Positions 16,501 through 25,422 of a DNA stretch of 40,012 bases are shown here, piece by piece. Made by a program: the position numbers and the translations under genes. Source of the DNA: DATATV01 sp035551355 (GTDB lineage Bacteria; Actinomycetota; Actinomycetes; Mycobacteriales; Pseudonocardiaceae); the NCBI GenBank assembly GCA_035551355.1, contig DASZNF010000045.1, positions 1-40,012 of the forward strand, in the 5' to 3' direction. How positions within the stretch are numbered: the stretch's first letter is position 1; each line of letters opens with the position of its first letter. The notes beneath the pieces were generated by a model. The model ran no database searches. It had not been told where the DNA came from and worked only from the letters and a program-made list of their open reading frames with translations.

Positions 16501-19500
16501 GTGGCCACACGGCCCGCGGCTGGCCTGCCGAAGTTGTCCCGGCGCAGTCGGATCCTGATCACCATCGGCGTGTTGGTGCTGATCCTGCTCGTCACCGGTT
16601 CCCGGTTGCTCTCCACCTACATCGACTGGCTGTGGTTCGGCGAGGTCGGCTACCGCTCGGTGTTCAGCACCCAGCTGGTGACCAGCCTCCTGCTGTTCCT
16701 GATCGTCGGGTTGTTCGTCGGCGGGGCGCTCGCGGTGAGTCTGATGATCGCCTTCCGCACCCGCCCGGTGTTCGTGCCGGTGGCCGGCGCGGACGACCCG
16801 CTGTCCCGTTACCGGGCGGCGATCACCCGTCGACTGCGGCTGTTCGGCATCGGCATCCCGGTCGTCGTCGGGTTGATCGCCGGGCTGTCCGCGCGCGGTG
16901 ACTGGCAGTTGGTGCAGCTGTTCTTCCACGGCACCTCGTTCGGCACCACCGATCCGGTGTTCGGCAAGGACATCGGCTTCTACGCGTTCACCCTGCCGTT
17001 CGTGTTGTTGCTGAAGAACTGGCTGTTCGTGGCGGTGACCATCGCGTTCTTCGGCGCGCTGATCGCGCAGTACCTGTTCGGCGGGATCCGGCTGGCCGGC
17101 CGCGGCGGGCAGATGTCCGCGCCGGCCCGGATGCAGCTGGCCATCCTGATCGGGTTCTTCGTGCTGCTCAAGGCTTTCGCCTACTTCACCGACCGGTACG
17201 AGCTGCTCTACTCCACCCGCAACTCCTTCGACGGGGCCAGCTACACCGACCTCAACGCGCTGCTGCCGGCGAAGCTGATCCTGTTGTGCATCGCGGTGTT
17301 CTGCGCGGTGGCCTTCTTCACCGGGGCGTTCCTGCGCAACCTTCAGCTGCCCGCGATCGCGCTGATCCTGCTGGTGCTCTCCAGCGTGCTGATCGGCGCC
17401 GCGTGGCCCGCGGTGATGCAGCAGTTCTCGGTGCGGGCCAACCAGAACCAGAAGGAAGCCGTCTCCATCCAGCGCAACATCCAGGCCACCCAGCAGGCGT
17501 ACGGGCTGACCGACAGCACGGTCAGCTATTCGCCCTACGACCCGGCGAACGCGAACGTGACGCCGAGCCTGGCCAGCTCGACCGGCGCGGCCGCGGGCAC
17601 GGTGGCCAACATCCGGTTGCTGGACCCGAACGTGCTGTCGCCGACCTTCACCCAGAAGGAGCGGCTGAACAACCTGTACGGCTTCCCGTCCAAACTGAAC
17701 ATCGACCGGTACACGATCAACGGGACCACGCACGACTATGTGGTGGCGGCGCGGGAGATCAACCCGGACGCGCTGACCCAGAGCCAGGGTTCGTGGATCA
17801 ACCGGCACATGGTCTACACGCACGGCGACGGTTTCGTGGCCGCGCGGGCCGATCAGACGGATGCCTCGGGTTACCCGAACTTCCTGTCCGCGGACAGCAC
17901 GGACAACGGCGTGGGCACGGACATCAACGGCGACTCGATCCAGGTCAGTCAGCCGCGGGTCTACTACGGACTCCTGGACGACGACTACGCGATCGTGGGT
18001 GGGCAGCAGGGGCAGGCGCCGCGCGAGTACGACACGCCGACGACCCAGTCCACCTACAACGGTTCGGGCGGGGTGTCGCTGTCCAACTGGTTCACCCGGG
18101 CGGCGTTCGCGCTGCACTACGGGGAGCGCAACTTCCTGTTCAACGACTCGATCGGGTCGAACTCGAAGATTCTCTACCAGCGCAACCCGATCGACCGGGT
18201 GCAGGCGGTGGCACCGTGGCTGACCGTGGACGGCGACCCGTATCCCACGGTGGTCAACGACAGCGACGGGAAGAACCGGATCGCCTGGGTCGTGGACGGC
18301 TACACCACGCTGCAGAACTACCCGTACGCGCAGCAGGAATCGTTGTCGCAGTTGACGAACGACTCGCTGACCGGGGTGCGCAAGCAGGCGGACACGCAGA
18401 TCAGCTACATCCGCAACTCGGTGAAGGCCGTGGTGGACGCCTACAGCGGCAAGGTGACGCTGTACTCGGTGGACGACACCGATCCGGTGCTCAAGGCGTG
18501 GGAGAACGTGTTCCCCGGGACGGTGAAGCCGAGCAGCCAGATCCCGGCCGGGTTGTCCGCGCATTTCCGGTACCCGGAGGATATGTTCAACATCCAGCGC
18601 AGTCTGCTGGCTGATTATCACGTGACCGATCCGCAGAACTTCTTCTCCCAGAAGGGGTTCTGGAACGTGCCCAACGATCCGGCCGACGAGGTGGACGCCG
18701 GGGTGAACTCGGCGGCGAGCAGTGGTTCCAGTAGCGATGGCGGGGCGGCGTCGCAGCCGCCGTACTACGTGCTGGCCCAGGCGCCCGGGCAGACCCAGCC
18801 GACGTTCCAGTTGACCTCGGCGTTGACCGGCCTGTCCACGCAGAACATGGCGGCATGGGTGTCGGTGTCCTCGGATCCGGGCAGTTACGGCAAATTCACG
18901 GTGCTGACCTTGCCGACGGGGACCCAGACCCTGGGCCCTGTGCAGATGCAAAGTCAGTTCGAGTCGACGCCGAAGGTCACCGAGAACAGAACCCTGTTCA
19001 ACAACCCGAACGTCAAGGCGTCCTACGGGAACCTGCTCACCCTCCCGGTGGGCGGCGGAATCCTGTTCGTCGAGCCGATCTACATCCAGAGAGCCGACTC
19101 CACCGGATTCCCGCAGCTGGTCTATGTCCTCACCGGGTTCAGCGGAGGCACCACCGGCAACATCCCGGTCGGATTCCAGCCCACGCTGACCGCTGCGCTG
19201 AACGACGTGTTCAGTCAGACATCGGCCAACGGTGGCGGTACGACGAGTGGACAGAGCCCCGGTAGCCCGTCCACGGCACCGTCGACGCCGTCGACCACCA
19301 CGCCGACGACGGCGCCGGCGAACAGCAACCCCGGGATGAGCAAGGCCGTGGACGACATCAACACAGCCCTGCAGAACCTGCTCAACGCGGAACACTCCGG
19401 CAACTTCCAGCAGATCGGAGACGCCCAGCAGGCGCTGCAGAACGCCATCAGCGAGTACAAGTCCGCACAGGCGAGCGCGTCGACCACCACGGCCCAGCCG

Positions 19501-19524
19501 CCCTCGCCCACGCCCAACCGGTAA
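16501..19524 (+). CDS. UPF0182 family large membrane protein
   Basis: A 1007-residue integral membrane protein of the UPF0182 (COG1615) family, function unknown. The first 310 residues hold about seven membrane segments, for example SRILITIGVLVLILLVTGSRL, LVTSLLLFLIVGLFVGGAL and LPAIALILLVLSSVLIGAAW. Between the first two is the family motif YIDWLWFGEVGYRSVFSTQL. A long extracytoplasmic part follows with NNLYGFPSKLNIDRYTI, MVYTHGDGFVAA, PRVYYGLLDDDYAIVG and FRYPEDMF. The C-terminal 100 residues are a Ser/Thr/Pro/Gly linker and a helical Asn/Gln/Ala-rich tail. GTG 16501 has AGGAG about ten bases upstream. It is orthologous by position to Rv3193c. Confidence 0.93.
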   Translation: MATRPAAGLPKLSRRSRILITIGVLVLILLVTGSRLLSTYIDWLWFGEVGYRSVFSTQLVTSLLLFLIVGLFVGGALAVSLMIAFRTRPVFVPVAGADDPLSRYRAAITRRLRLFGIGIPVVVGLIAGLSARGDWQLVQLFFHGTSFGTTDPVFGKDIGFYAFTLPFVLLLKNWLFVAVTIAFFGALIAQYLFGGIRLAGRGGQMSAPARMQLAILIGFFVLLKAFAYFTDRYELLYSTRNSFDGASYTDLNALLPAKLILLCIAVFCAVAFFTGAFLRNLQLPAIALILLVLSSVLIGAAWPAVMQQFSVRANQNQKEAVSIQRNIQATQQAYGLTDSTVSYSPYDPANANVTPSLASSTGAAAGTVANIRLLDPNVLSPTFTQKERLNNLYGFPSKLNIDRYTINGTTHDYVVAAREINPDALTQSQGSWINRHMVYTHGDGFVAARADQTDASGYPNFLSADSTDNGVGTDINGDSIQVSQPRVYYGLLDDDYAIVGGQQGQAPREYDTPTTQSTYNGSGGVSLSNWFTRAAFALHYGERNFLFNDSIGSNSKILYQRNPIDRVQAVAPWLTVDGDPYPTVVNDSDGKNRIAWVVDGYTTLQNYPYAQQESLSQLTNDSLTGVRKQADTQISYIRNSVKAVVDAYSGKVTLYSVDDTDPVLKAWENVFPGTVKPSSQIPAGLSAHFRYPEDMFNIQRSLLADYHVTDPQNFFSQKGFWNVPNDPADEVDAGVNSAASSGSSSDGGAASQPPYYVLAQAPGQTQPTFQLTSALTGLSTQNMAAWVSVSSDPGSYGKFTVLTLPTGTQTLGPVQMQSQFESTPKVTENRTLFNNPNVKASYGNLLTLPVGGGILFVEPIYIQRADSTGFPQLVYVLTGFSGGTTGNIPVGFQPTLTAALNDVFSQTSANGGGTTSGQSPGSPSTAPSTPSTTTPTTAPANSNPGMSKAVDDINTALQNLLNAEHSGNFQQIGDAQQALQNAISEYKSAQASASTTTAQPPSPTPNR

Positions 19525-19553
19525 ACCCGCAGTTCAGGGCTCTAGAGCCCGTC

Positions 19554-19585
19554 GGGTGGGGGCCGATTTGCATCGGTCCCCACCC
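19554..19585 (+). terminator. Terminator-like hairpin after UPF0182
   Basis: A 14-bp stem with one G-T wobble (19554-19567 with 19572-19585) and a TTGC loop lies 30 bases past the UPF0182 stop and just before the tRNA gene. No T-run follows. A palindrome (GGGCTCTAGAGCCC) lies a few bases before it. Confidence 0.6.
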
Positions 19586-19608
19586 GCACGCTAAGGTTTA
19601 CTTACCAA

Positions 19609-19685
19609 CGCGGGGTGGAGCAGCTCGGTAGCTCGCTGGGCTCATAACCCAGAGGTCGCAGGTTCGAATCCTGTCCCCGCTACCA
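19609..19685 (+). tRNA. Initiator tRNA-fMet (anticodon CAT)
   Basis: A 77-base tRNA with encoded CCA. The acceptor stem starts CGCGGGG and ends CCCCGCT-A-CCA, leaving a C1 x U72 mismatch, a hallmark of initiator tRNAs. The anticodon stem ends in three G-C pairs (GGG/CCC) around loop CTCATAA, the second hallmark. The T-arm GGTTCGAATCC is intact. Its 3' part recurs in damaged form at 26914-26963. Confidence 0.95.
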
Positions 19686-19688
19686 GGG

Positions 19689-19725
19689 AAAACGGCCCTC
19701 CGGAGATTCTCCGGAGGGCCGTTTT
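19689..19725 (+). terminator. Terminator of the tRNA-fMet gene
   Basis: A perfect 18-base inverted repeat (19689-19706 with 19708-19725) ends in TTTT and begins AAAA, so it could act in both directions. It starts three bases after the tRNA. Confidence 0.85.
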
Positions 19726-19949
19726 GTGCGTAGGCGTAGTTGGATCTGTAGTAGCGGTCGTGATCAGCGGGGCACGAGCTGTGATCTCGGCCCTTTCGAT
19801 GAGGTCCGCTGCCTCGTATGTGCTCACGCCGAGCCACAGTGGCGTGCTTCACATCGGTATGCCATCCGTACACATGGTGTTGCCAGCCATCCCGCGAGCG
19901 GTCTGTAAACGGCGCTGTTGTGGCCTATACGGAAGAGACTGCATCGGTT

Positions 19950-20185
19950 GTTGCCTGGTTTTCGTTGTAGTTTCTGCCGTAACAACTCCTCACAAAGTTC
20001 GAAGTTGGCCATTCGGCGGTAGCGGATGATCGAGCATCTCAGACGCAGGAAGGCTTCGTGGATGTCGCCGCGGATCTCCCAGCGGATGCGTAATCGGCGG
20101 AACCAGTGCAGCAGGGCGAAGGGTGAAGGTTTGCTCGACCACCCACCGGTATGCGCCCAGTCCTGAGCCGTGATCGGTGCCGCGT
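19950..20185 (-). pseudogene. IS5-type transposase, C-terminal remnant with frameshift
   Basis: On the minus strand the peptide reads HGSGLGAYRWVVEQTF in one frame and, after a shift near 20120, continues LLHWFRRLRIRWEIR, then DIHEAFLRLRCSII and YRRMANFELC in another. This is the conserved end of actinobacterial IS5-family transposases (G-x-x-R-W-V-V-E-R-T-F ... R-R-L-R-I-R-x-E ... H-x-A-F-L-x-L). The catalytic N-terminal and central parts are absent. The fragment is joined in frame to a truncated tautomerase just upstream, so the insertion broke that gene. The surrounding sequence is clearly poorer in GC than the core genes. Confidence 0.7.
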
Positions 20186-20316
20186 CGGACGATGACGATA
20201 ACTCGATTCAGGGATTCGTCCGTTGCCTTGCCCACCGCCGCGATAAGGCCAGCGGACAACGCCCGCTTCTGCTCGTCGGTGCGCCCGGCCCGCATATCGC
20301 ACGAAACAGTTGACAC
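20186..20316 (-). pseudogene. 4-Oxalocrotonate tautomerase-like gene, truncated
   Basis: A GTG start at 20316 with GGGAGAAG about ten bases upstream gives VSTVSCDMRAGRTDEQKRAL followed by SAGLIAAVGKATDES and RVIVIVRR. This resembles the N-terminal beta-alpha-beta unit of tautomerase-superfamily proteins annotated as 4-OT-like (V-V-S-C-D-I-x-x-G-R-T-x-x-Q-K-K-A-L). The usual catalytic Pro2 is not present, because residue 2 is Ser. Homology stops after about 43 residues where the IS5-type transposase sequence begins. A palindromic operator lies 38 bases upstream. It cannot encode a complete enzyme. Confidence 0.55.
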
Positions 20317-20353
20317 AGCGTGACTCTTCTCCCGTGGCGGCCTGATCACAGCT

Positions 20354-20368
20354 ACTTGAAGATCAAGT
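20354..20368. promoter_or_regulatory. Palindromic operator candidate before the tautomerase remnant
   Basis: ACTTGA-n3-TCAAGT is a perfect 15-base palindrome in an AT-rich stretch, with a second palindrome CTTTAAAG at 20375-20382. It resembles MarR- or HxlR-type operators. No regulator of those families is encoded nearby, so the cognate gene was probably lost. Confidence 0.5.
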
Positions 20369-20387
20369 TTAGTACTTTAAAGACGTA

Positions 20388-21734
20388 TTATGACAAAGAA
20401 CTTGAAAGGCAAGCAGATCCACGGACCACGGTTGGTGCGCGATAGCGCATGATGGCAGCACTGAGCAGCACCGCGATTCCGTAGTAGACATACGCGCTGC
20501 CAACGAACTTCTGCCACAAGGACCAGGTCAGTTCTCGTCCGCCGGCAAACGTGAACCACCACTGTGGTCCGAGCCAGACCAGCAGCAGGCCGGCCAGGGT
20601 GAGGACGATCGCCAGCCAGCGGCGGGTGCGCCAGCCGAGCCCGCCGAGGCCGACGAACAGTGGCACCACCCAGACCCAGTGGTGCGACCAGGAAATAGGG
20701 GAGCAGAGCAGCTCCGCGACCGCGTTCAGGCCGAGCGCGAGCACGAGCTCCCCATTGCGCGACGCGCGGCGCATCCCGATCGCGGCGGTGACCAGCGTCG
20801 CGACGACCAACAGGCCCCAGACCAGGTTGCTGGCGGCCGGGGGCACCTCGAACCGGGCGAGCACCGCCAGCAGCGACTGATTGCCCGCGTAGCCGACCGG
20901 GCCGATGCGACCGGAATCCCCGACCAGTTTCGTCCAGTACAGCACCGAGTCGTGCGGGTCGACGGCGAAGGCGAGCACGGTCGGCACGGCGAAACCGCCG
21001 ATCGAGCGCAGCGCGCTCCACCGATCCCCGCGGATGAGGAAAAACAGGATGAACGCGGCCGGGGTGAGCTTCACCGCCGCCGCCAGGCCGACCAGCACCC
21101 CACGCGGCCAGCGGGTGGTGGTCAGGCAGTCCACCGCGACCAGCACCATGAGCAGCACGTTGACCTGGCCGTAGCCCAAGGTCTGCCGGACCGGCTCGGT
21201 GACCAGCGCGAGCGGGAACAACGCGCCGAGCAGCATCCAGTCGATCGAGAGGCCGAGCGAGCGCACCGCGAGGGCCAGCACCACGGCCAGGCCGACCACG
21301 GTCGCCACCGTGATCGACAGGCTGGCCACGGCGAAGGGCGCCAGGCTCAGCGGCGCGAAGAGGATCGCGGCGGCGGGCGGATAGGTGAAGGGCAGATCGA
21401 AGCCGCGAGCGGTAGCCGGCAGCGGCCCGTACAGCGAGGAGCCGTGCCGCCAGGCGGTCGAACCGATCCGGTAGACGTCCAGGTCCAGCCGGTAGCCACC
21501 GAAGCCGGGGTGGCCGTACCGGTCCCAGGACCGGCAGCAGGACCACAGCACGAGCGCGTTGACCGCGACCAGCGCGACACCGATCAGCACCCTGACCCAG
21601 GCGGAGTCGAACCCGCCGATCCGCCGTGCGCACGGTCTCGACCTGGTGTTACCCGTGAACGAAACCATCCCTTCGATGGGCCCGCTCGGGTCGTGGTCGG
21701 ATTCCGCCGGGTCGGCCGGTCGTGGCGTGAACAC
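20388..21734 (-). CDS. GT87 polyprenol-phosphate-mannose alpha-1,2-mannosyltransferase
   Basis: A 448-residue polytopic membrane glycosyltransferase (GT87, DUF2029), related to enzymes that add alpha-1,2-mannose to mycobacterial-type lipoglycans from polyprenyl-phosphate mannose. After a 45-residue cytoplasmic N-terminus there are roughly ten membrane segments. Family signatures are DLDVYRIGSTAWRHGSSLYG, FTYPPAAAILFAPLS, LGYGQVNVLLMVLVAVD (the G-Q-x-N motif), AAAVKLTPAAFILFFL and SWSHHWVWVVPLFVG. The Asp-Val pair in the first loop is the likely catalytic site. GTG 21734 is used; ATG 21668 (MVSFTGNT) is an alternative. It lies alone in the island, with no partner glycan genes nearby. Confidence 0.88.
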   Translation of the reverse strand: MFTPRPADPAESDHDPSGPIEGMVSFTGNTRSRPCARRIGGFDSAWVRVLIGVALVAVNALVLWSCCRSWDRYGHPGFGGYRLDLDVYRIGSTAWRHGSSLYGPLPATARGFDLPFTYPPAAAILFAPLSLAPFAVASLSITVATVVGLAVVLALAVRSLGLSIDWMLLGALFPLALVTEPVRQTLGYGQVNVLLMVLVAVDCLTTTRWPRGVLVGLAAAVKLTPAAFILFFLIRGDRWSALRSIGGFAVPTVLAFAVDPHDSVLYWTKLVGDSGRIGPVGYAGNQSLLAVLARFEVPPAASNLVWGLLVVATLVTAAIGMRRASRNGELVLALGLNAVAELLCSPISWSHHWVWVVPLFVGLGGLGWRTRRWLAIVLTLAGLLLVWLGPQWWFTFAGGRELTWSLWQKFVGSAYVYYGIAVLLSAAIMRYRAPTVVRGSACLSSSLS

Positions 21735-22343
21735 GGAGCGATCCTGGCGAGCGAGCTTCAGACTGCCGTCGCAGAATCGTGCGAATCCGATGCGAGTCCG
21801 GGCCGGGCGCCGGAGCCTTAGTCAGGCAGTCGGTCCAGCAAGGCTGCCGCCATCTTGACGAGAACTCGATCTCGGGTCGCGGAATCGCCGAGGATGCCGA
21901 TGAGCAAGTCCGGCGCTGGACCGAGGATGAATGATGATCGACGACCGCTCAGTTCCTGGGGGCGGCTCGATCGCTCAATACCGGCTGAGCGCGGGCTGGT
22001 CCTGGCCTGTGTCCGTGTCGCCTGCCACCGCTGTGGTGTCCACCCCGCTGCCAGTCGTGGGACCACCGACAGCAGCGCAGAAGTGGAACAGGTTATCGTG
22101 CGGGCGATTGGCGAAGGCTGCGTTCCCGAACGACCGATAAGCGGCATGAGAGTGCGATCGGTTACGGCCGTCCCCCGCAGCCAGTTCGGCTGGGTCTGGC
22201 TTGAACGCTGTAGCACCCTGGCGGGGATCGATGCTGTGATCGAAGGCACGGCAATCGCTGTCACGCCCCGTGCCCGGCGGGTGTCCTTACTACAGCTGGG
22301 CGGAGGGCTGGCAACGGCAGAAGGGAATCGACACCTGGAAACT
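21735..22343. other. 600-base stretch without a clear gene
   Basis: Frames are open on both strands, but none has a recognisable domain or good start. A minus-strand frame ending near 21818 closes with SATRDRVLVKMAAALLDRLPD. That could be the C-terminus of a lost gene, but I do not recognise it. Codon-position GC here is lower than in neighbouring genes. Confidence 0.4.
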
Positions 22344-22640
22344 GTGACCGCGCAGCGAGTAATCGCGGCACCGATTGACGAGGTCTTCGACTGGTGCGCC
22401 ACCACGACCAACTACACCCGCAGCTCGCTCGTGCTGCGCGCACGCCTGGCCCGCCACGGCCAGGGCGCGCCCTACGGTATCGGCGCCGTTCGTCTGCACA
22501 CCTGGCTCATCGGCTGGTTCCGGGAGCGCATCACCGCCTACCAGCCGCCGCACGAGTTCGCCTATGTCGTCGAGCGCAGCTTTCCCCCGGCCCGTCATGA
22601 GCTCGGCCGGATGACCTTCACCGAGGTGCGGGGAGGCACC
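22344..22640 (+). pseudogene. SRPBCC family protein, C-terminally truncated
   Basis: From GTG 22344 the peptide reads VTAQRVIAAPIDEVFDW, then TTTNYTRSSLVLRARLAR, GIGAVRLHTWLIGWFRERI and HEFAYVVERSFPPARHELGR, ending MTFTEVRGGT. This is the first two thirds of a SRPBCC (START-like, polyketide-cyclase/dehydrase) hydrophobic-pocket protein. After GGT the sequence loses similarity and runs antisense into the end of the XRE regulator gene, so the C-terminal helix that closes the pocket is missing. No ribosome binding site precedes the GTG. The junction with the minus-strand regulator suggests a recombination end point. Confidence 0.55.
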
Positions 22641-22665
22641 CAGATCGCCGGTTCTCCGGACTGGC

Positions 22666-23472
22666 TCAGGCGAGGCTGCGCAGTGCTTCGTCGTCTTTGC
22701 TGCCGGGTTGGGGGAAGTACACGTACAGCACGTGCCCCTCGGGCCCGGCGAGCGCGAAGGTCTCGAAGCTGAGGCGGAGGACGCCGATGCCGTCGGCGCG
22801 CAGCCGTTTTTCACCCGTCACGCGGTCGTACACGTCGTGGGAGTCCCACAGTGCCCGGAACGTTTCGCTGCGCTCGCGCATACCCGCGATGAACGGGTCG
22901 AGTTCCGCGTGGCGCGCGGCCGCGGTGGCGCGCAGGCCAGCGACGGCTTGCCGACTGATGTCGTCCCAGTCGGGGTAGACCTCTGGCGCGCGCGGGTCGA
23001 GGAAGGTGAACTCGATCAGGTTGTGCCCCGGGTTCCACGCCGGGTTGACCCGGGTGGCGAGTGCGGTGCCGACCAGCACGTCGCGGTTCGGGCCGACGAC
23101 GAATGCGGGTAGGTCGGCCCAGCGCTCCAGCAGGCGCAGCACCCCCGGCCGCACGGTGTGCGCGGGGATGGCGTGGGCGTCGGCTGGGGCCAGCGCCGGC
23201 GTCGCGAGGGACCACAGGTAGGTCCGCTCGGTGTCGTCCAGCCGCAGCGCGCGGGCCAGGGCTTCGAGGATCTCGCGGGAGGGATGCCGGTCGCGGCCCT
23301 GCTCGATCCGGGTGTAGTAGGAGGGGCTGAGCCCGGCGAGCAGCGCCAGTTCCTCGCGGCGTAGCCCTGTGACCCGCCGTCGCGTGGTGTCGACGACGCC
23401 GGCGGAGGCGGCGTCGACTTTTTCCCGGCGACTGCGCAGGAAGGAGCCGAGCTGGTTGCCGTCACGTGCCAT
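22666..23472 (-). CDS. XRE-type regulator with MmyB-like ligand domain
   Basis: A 268-residue transcriptional regulator. The N-terminal helix-turn-helix includes LGSFLRSRREKVDA, TGLRREELALLAGLSPSYYTRIEQGRDRHPS and EILEALARALRLDDTERTYL (residues 8-90). The C-terminal MmyB-like sensor domain (about residues 110-260) has NRDVLVGTALATRVN, PGHNLIEFTFLDPRAPEVYPDWDD and VLRLSFETFALAGPEGHVLYVYFP. Such proteins usually repress a divergent oxidoreductase gene and bind a fatty acid or similar ligand. Here the SDR gene at 23594 is divergent with 121 bases between, so that SDR is its likely target. ATG 23472 is the only reasonable start. Its 3' end abuts the truncated SRPBCC gene. Confidence 0.9.
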   Translation of the reverse strand: MARDGNQLGSFLRSRREKVDAASAGVVDTTRRRVTGLRREELALLAGLSPSYYTRIEQGRDRHPSREILEALARALRLDDTERTYLWSLATPALAPADAHAIPAHTVRPGVLRLLERWADLPAFVVGPNRDVLVGTALATRVNPAWNPGHNLIEFTFLDPRAPEVYPDWDDISRQAVAGLRATAAARHAELDPFIAGMRERSETFRALWDSHDVYDRVTGEKRLRADGIGVLRLSFETFALAGPEGHVLYVYFPQPGSKDDEALRSLA

Positions 23473-23593
23473 CCAGAACGACTTTACCGCTGCTCACGTG
23501 CCTGACTCGTGCGCGACCGTGGAAGCTGACCCTGTGGGAGCCACCCTCACGGGGGTAATGGCACGTCCGCGGGCCCTCTGGTGCCATGAAGGC

Positions 23594-24448
23594 ATGTCGA
23601 ACGAAACACACGAATCGCCGGTGTGGCTGATCACCGGATGCTCCAGCGGTCTGGGCCGTGCCCTGGCCGAGCACGCCCTTGACCGAGGTGACCGGGCCGC
23701 GGTCACCGCCCGCGACCGCGCGACCGTGACCGGTCTCGCCGACGGGCACGGCGACCGCGCGCTGGCCCTGGAGCTGGACGTCACCGACCCCGCGTCGGTG
23801 GCCGCGGCCGTCCAGGCGTGCGAGGAGGCGTTCGGACGCGTCGACGTCCTGGTGAACAACGCCGGATACGGCTATCTGGCCGCCATCGAGGAGGGCGAGG
23901 ATACCGCGGTCCGCGCCCTGTATGAGACCAACGTGCACGGCGTGGTGACCGTCCTCAAGGCAGTGCTGCCCGGCATGCGGGCCCGCCGCTCGGGGCGGAT
24001 CGTCAACGTCTCGTCCTTCGGCGGTCTGGCCGCCTTCGCCGCGACCGGCTACTACCACGCCACGAAGTTCGCCCTGGAGGGCCTGTCGGAGTCGCTGCAC
24101 GCGGAGCTCACGTCACTGGGCATCGCGGTGACGATCGTCGAGCCGGGTGGTCTGCGCACCCAGTGGGCAGGGACGTCGATGCGGCAGTCCCCGACACGCC
24201 TGGACGACTACGAGCAGACCGCCGGCAAGCGCCGCGACTCCACGCTGGCCGTGTCCGGCCGCCAGCCCGGCGACCCGGCACGGGCGGCCGCGGCGATCGC
24301 CGCAATCGTGGACACCGAGACACCGCCCCTGCGGCTGCTGCTGGGCTCCGACGCGCTCGCCGGAGCCCGCGCCCGCCTGGACCGGACGCGACGTGAGATC
24401 GACGCCAACGAGGCGCTGACCACGAGCGCCGACCTGGCGGAGGCATGA
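23594..24448 (+). CDS. Short-chain dehydrogenase/reductase
   Basis: A 284-residue classical SDR. The NAD(P) loop is TGCSSGLGRALAE near residue 15, with TARDRATV at the second strand suggesting NADP preference. DVTDP binds the adenine ring, NNAGYG follows, then NVSSFGG with the catalytic Ser and YYHATK with the Tyr/Lys pair, and PGGLRTQW after the active site. The oxidised or reduced substrate is unknown. ATG 23594 has only a weak ribosome binding site (GAAGG). It is divergent from the XRE/MmyB regulator and its stop overlaps the start of the next SDR (ATGA), so the two are translationally coupled. Confidence 0.92.
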   Translation: MSNETHESPVWLITGCSSGLGRALAEHALDRGDRAAVTARDRATVTGLADGHGDRALALELDVTDPASVAAAVQACEEAFGRVDVLVNNAGYGYLAAIEEGEDTAVRALYETNVHGVVTVLKAVLPGMRARRSGRIVNVSSFGGLAAFAATGYYHATKFALEGLSESLHAELTSLGIAVTIVEPGGLRTQWAGTSMRQSPTRLDDYEQTAGKRRDSTLAVSGRQPGDPARAAAAIAAIVDTETPPLRLLLGSDALAGARARLDRTRREIDANEALTTSADLAEA

Positions 24449-25122
24449 GCGGCACGGGCGCGTTCGTCGTAATCGGCGCCGGGTCGGGCCTGGGCGCCGC
24501 GGCGGCCCGCCGGTTCGGCCGCGAGGGACATCCCGTCGGGCTGATCGCCCGCGGCTCCGAGCGTCTGGAGGCCATGGCCGCCGAGCTGGCCGCCGAGGGC
24601 CTGACGACAGCGACCGAGACCGCGGACGTCACCGACGCGCAGGCGCTCGCGGCGGCGCTGGGCGCGCTGCGCGAGCGGCTCGGCCCGATCCAGGCGGCGC
24701 TGTTCAGCCCGCGTCCGAGCCTCGCGTGGATCAAGCCGGTGCTCGACACCGGGCCGTCGGACGTCGCGAGCGCGCTGGCGCTGAGCGTCGTCGCCGCCGT
24801 GGCGGCCGTCAGCGCGGTCCTGCCGGACATGTGCCACCACGGACACGGCACCCTGCTGTTCACCACGGGCGGCGCTGTTCACCACGGGCGGCGCCGCCGT
24901 CGAGCCGCACCGCGACCGCGCGGTGTCCGGAATCGCCTACGCGGCCGAGTCTGCCTACGTGCGCATGCTCCACGACACGCTCGCCGACCAGGCGTGCACG
25001 CCGCGCAGGTCGCGGTCGTCGGGCCCATCGGACCCGGCGCCCGGCACGAACCGGACGCGATAGCCCAGGAACTGTGGCGGCTCCACACCGAACGCGACCA
25101 GCCACTGGTCGTCCTGCGCTGA
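24445..25122 (+). pseudogene. Second SDR-like gene with two compensating frameshifts
   Basis: An ATG at 24445 overlaps the previous stop. Residues 1-136 are a good SDR N-terminal half (FVVIGAGSGLGAAAARRFG, then DVTDAQALAAAL and VLPDMC). A 19-base tandem duplication (24855-24873 and 24874-24892) then shifts the frame. The true sequence (AAVEPHRDRAVSGIAYAAES, then AYVRMLHDTLADQA) continues in another frame until about 24990, where a lost base returns it to the first frame for GVHAAQVAVVGPIG through QPLVVLR. The open frame therefore survives for 225 codons, but about 40 residues, including the active-site region, are scrambled. Even the restored version has Y-A-A-E-S instead of Y-x-x-x-K. Probably non-functional. 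Confidence 0.7.
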
Positions 25123-25400
25123 CACCGCCCACGGTCGTGTGCAGTGCCCCGGAACCGGGTTCCCCACCGGCGACTGCTCCATCCCCAGCAACGATCTCCT
25201 CGCCGAACTGCAATGGCGGATCGCCGAGGAGATCGCCCAACGCCTTGCCGGGCACTGAGGATTCCGCGTCCCGGGCGCCGCAGGTCACCATGAGCGGCCG
25301 ACTCGTCGATGGGCAGCGCTGCTCACCTCGCGCCTCTCCGCCGCACTCAAACAGACGCACATGGCACACCGCCGAACATCCTCCTCTCGGCAGAAGCGAT

Positions 25401-25422
25401 TATTCGCAGTAGAGCGAATAAC
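25401..25422. promoter_or_regulatory. Inverted repeat upstream of the cyanase gene
   Basis: TTATTCGC-n6-GCGAATAA is a perfect 8-bp inverted repeat, AT-rich against its surroundings, 123 bases before the cyanase start. It looks like a dimeric-regulator operator. The rest of the 25123-25544 gap contains no gene I can support. Confidence 0.5.

Noticed and set aside
16378..19395. A 1005-codon open frame on the minus strand opposite the UPF0182 gene
   Set aside because: The protein is a His/Arg/Val-rich mirror of the UPF0182 codons, without domains. The plus strand has a clear membrane protein.
22344..22772. A full SRPBCC gene running to 22772
   Set aside because: After about residue 99 similarity ends and the frame is antisense to the regulator gene, with Arg-rich noise.
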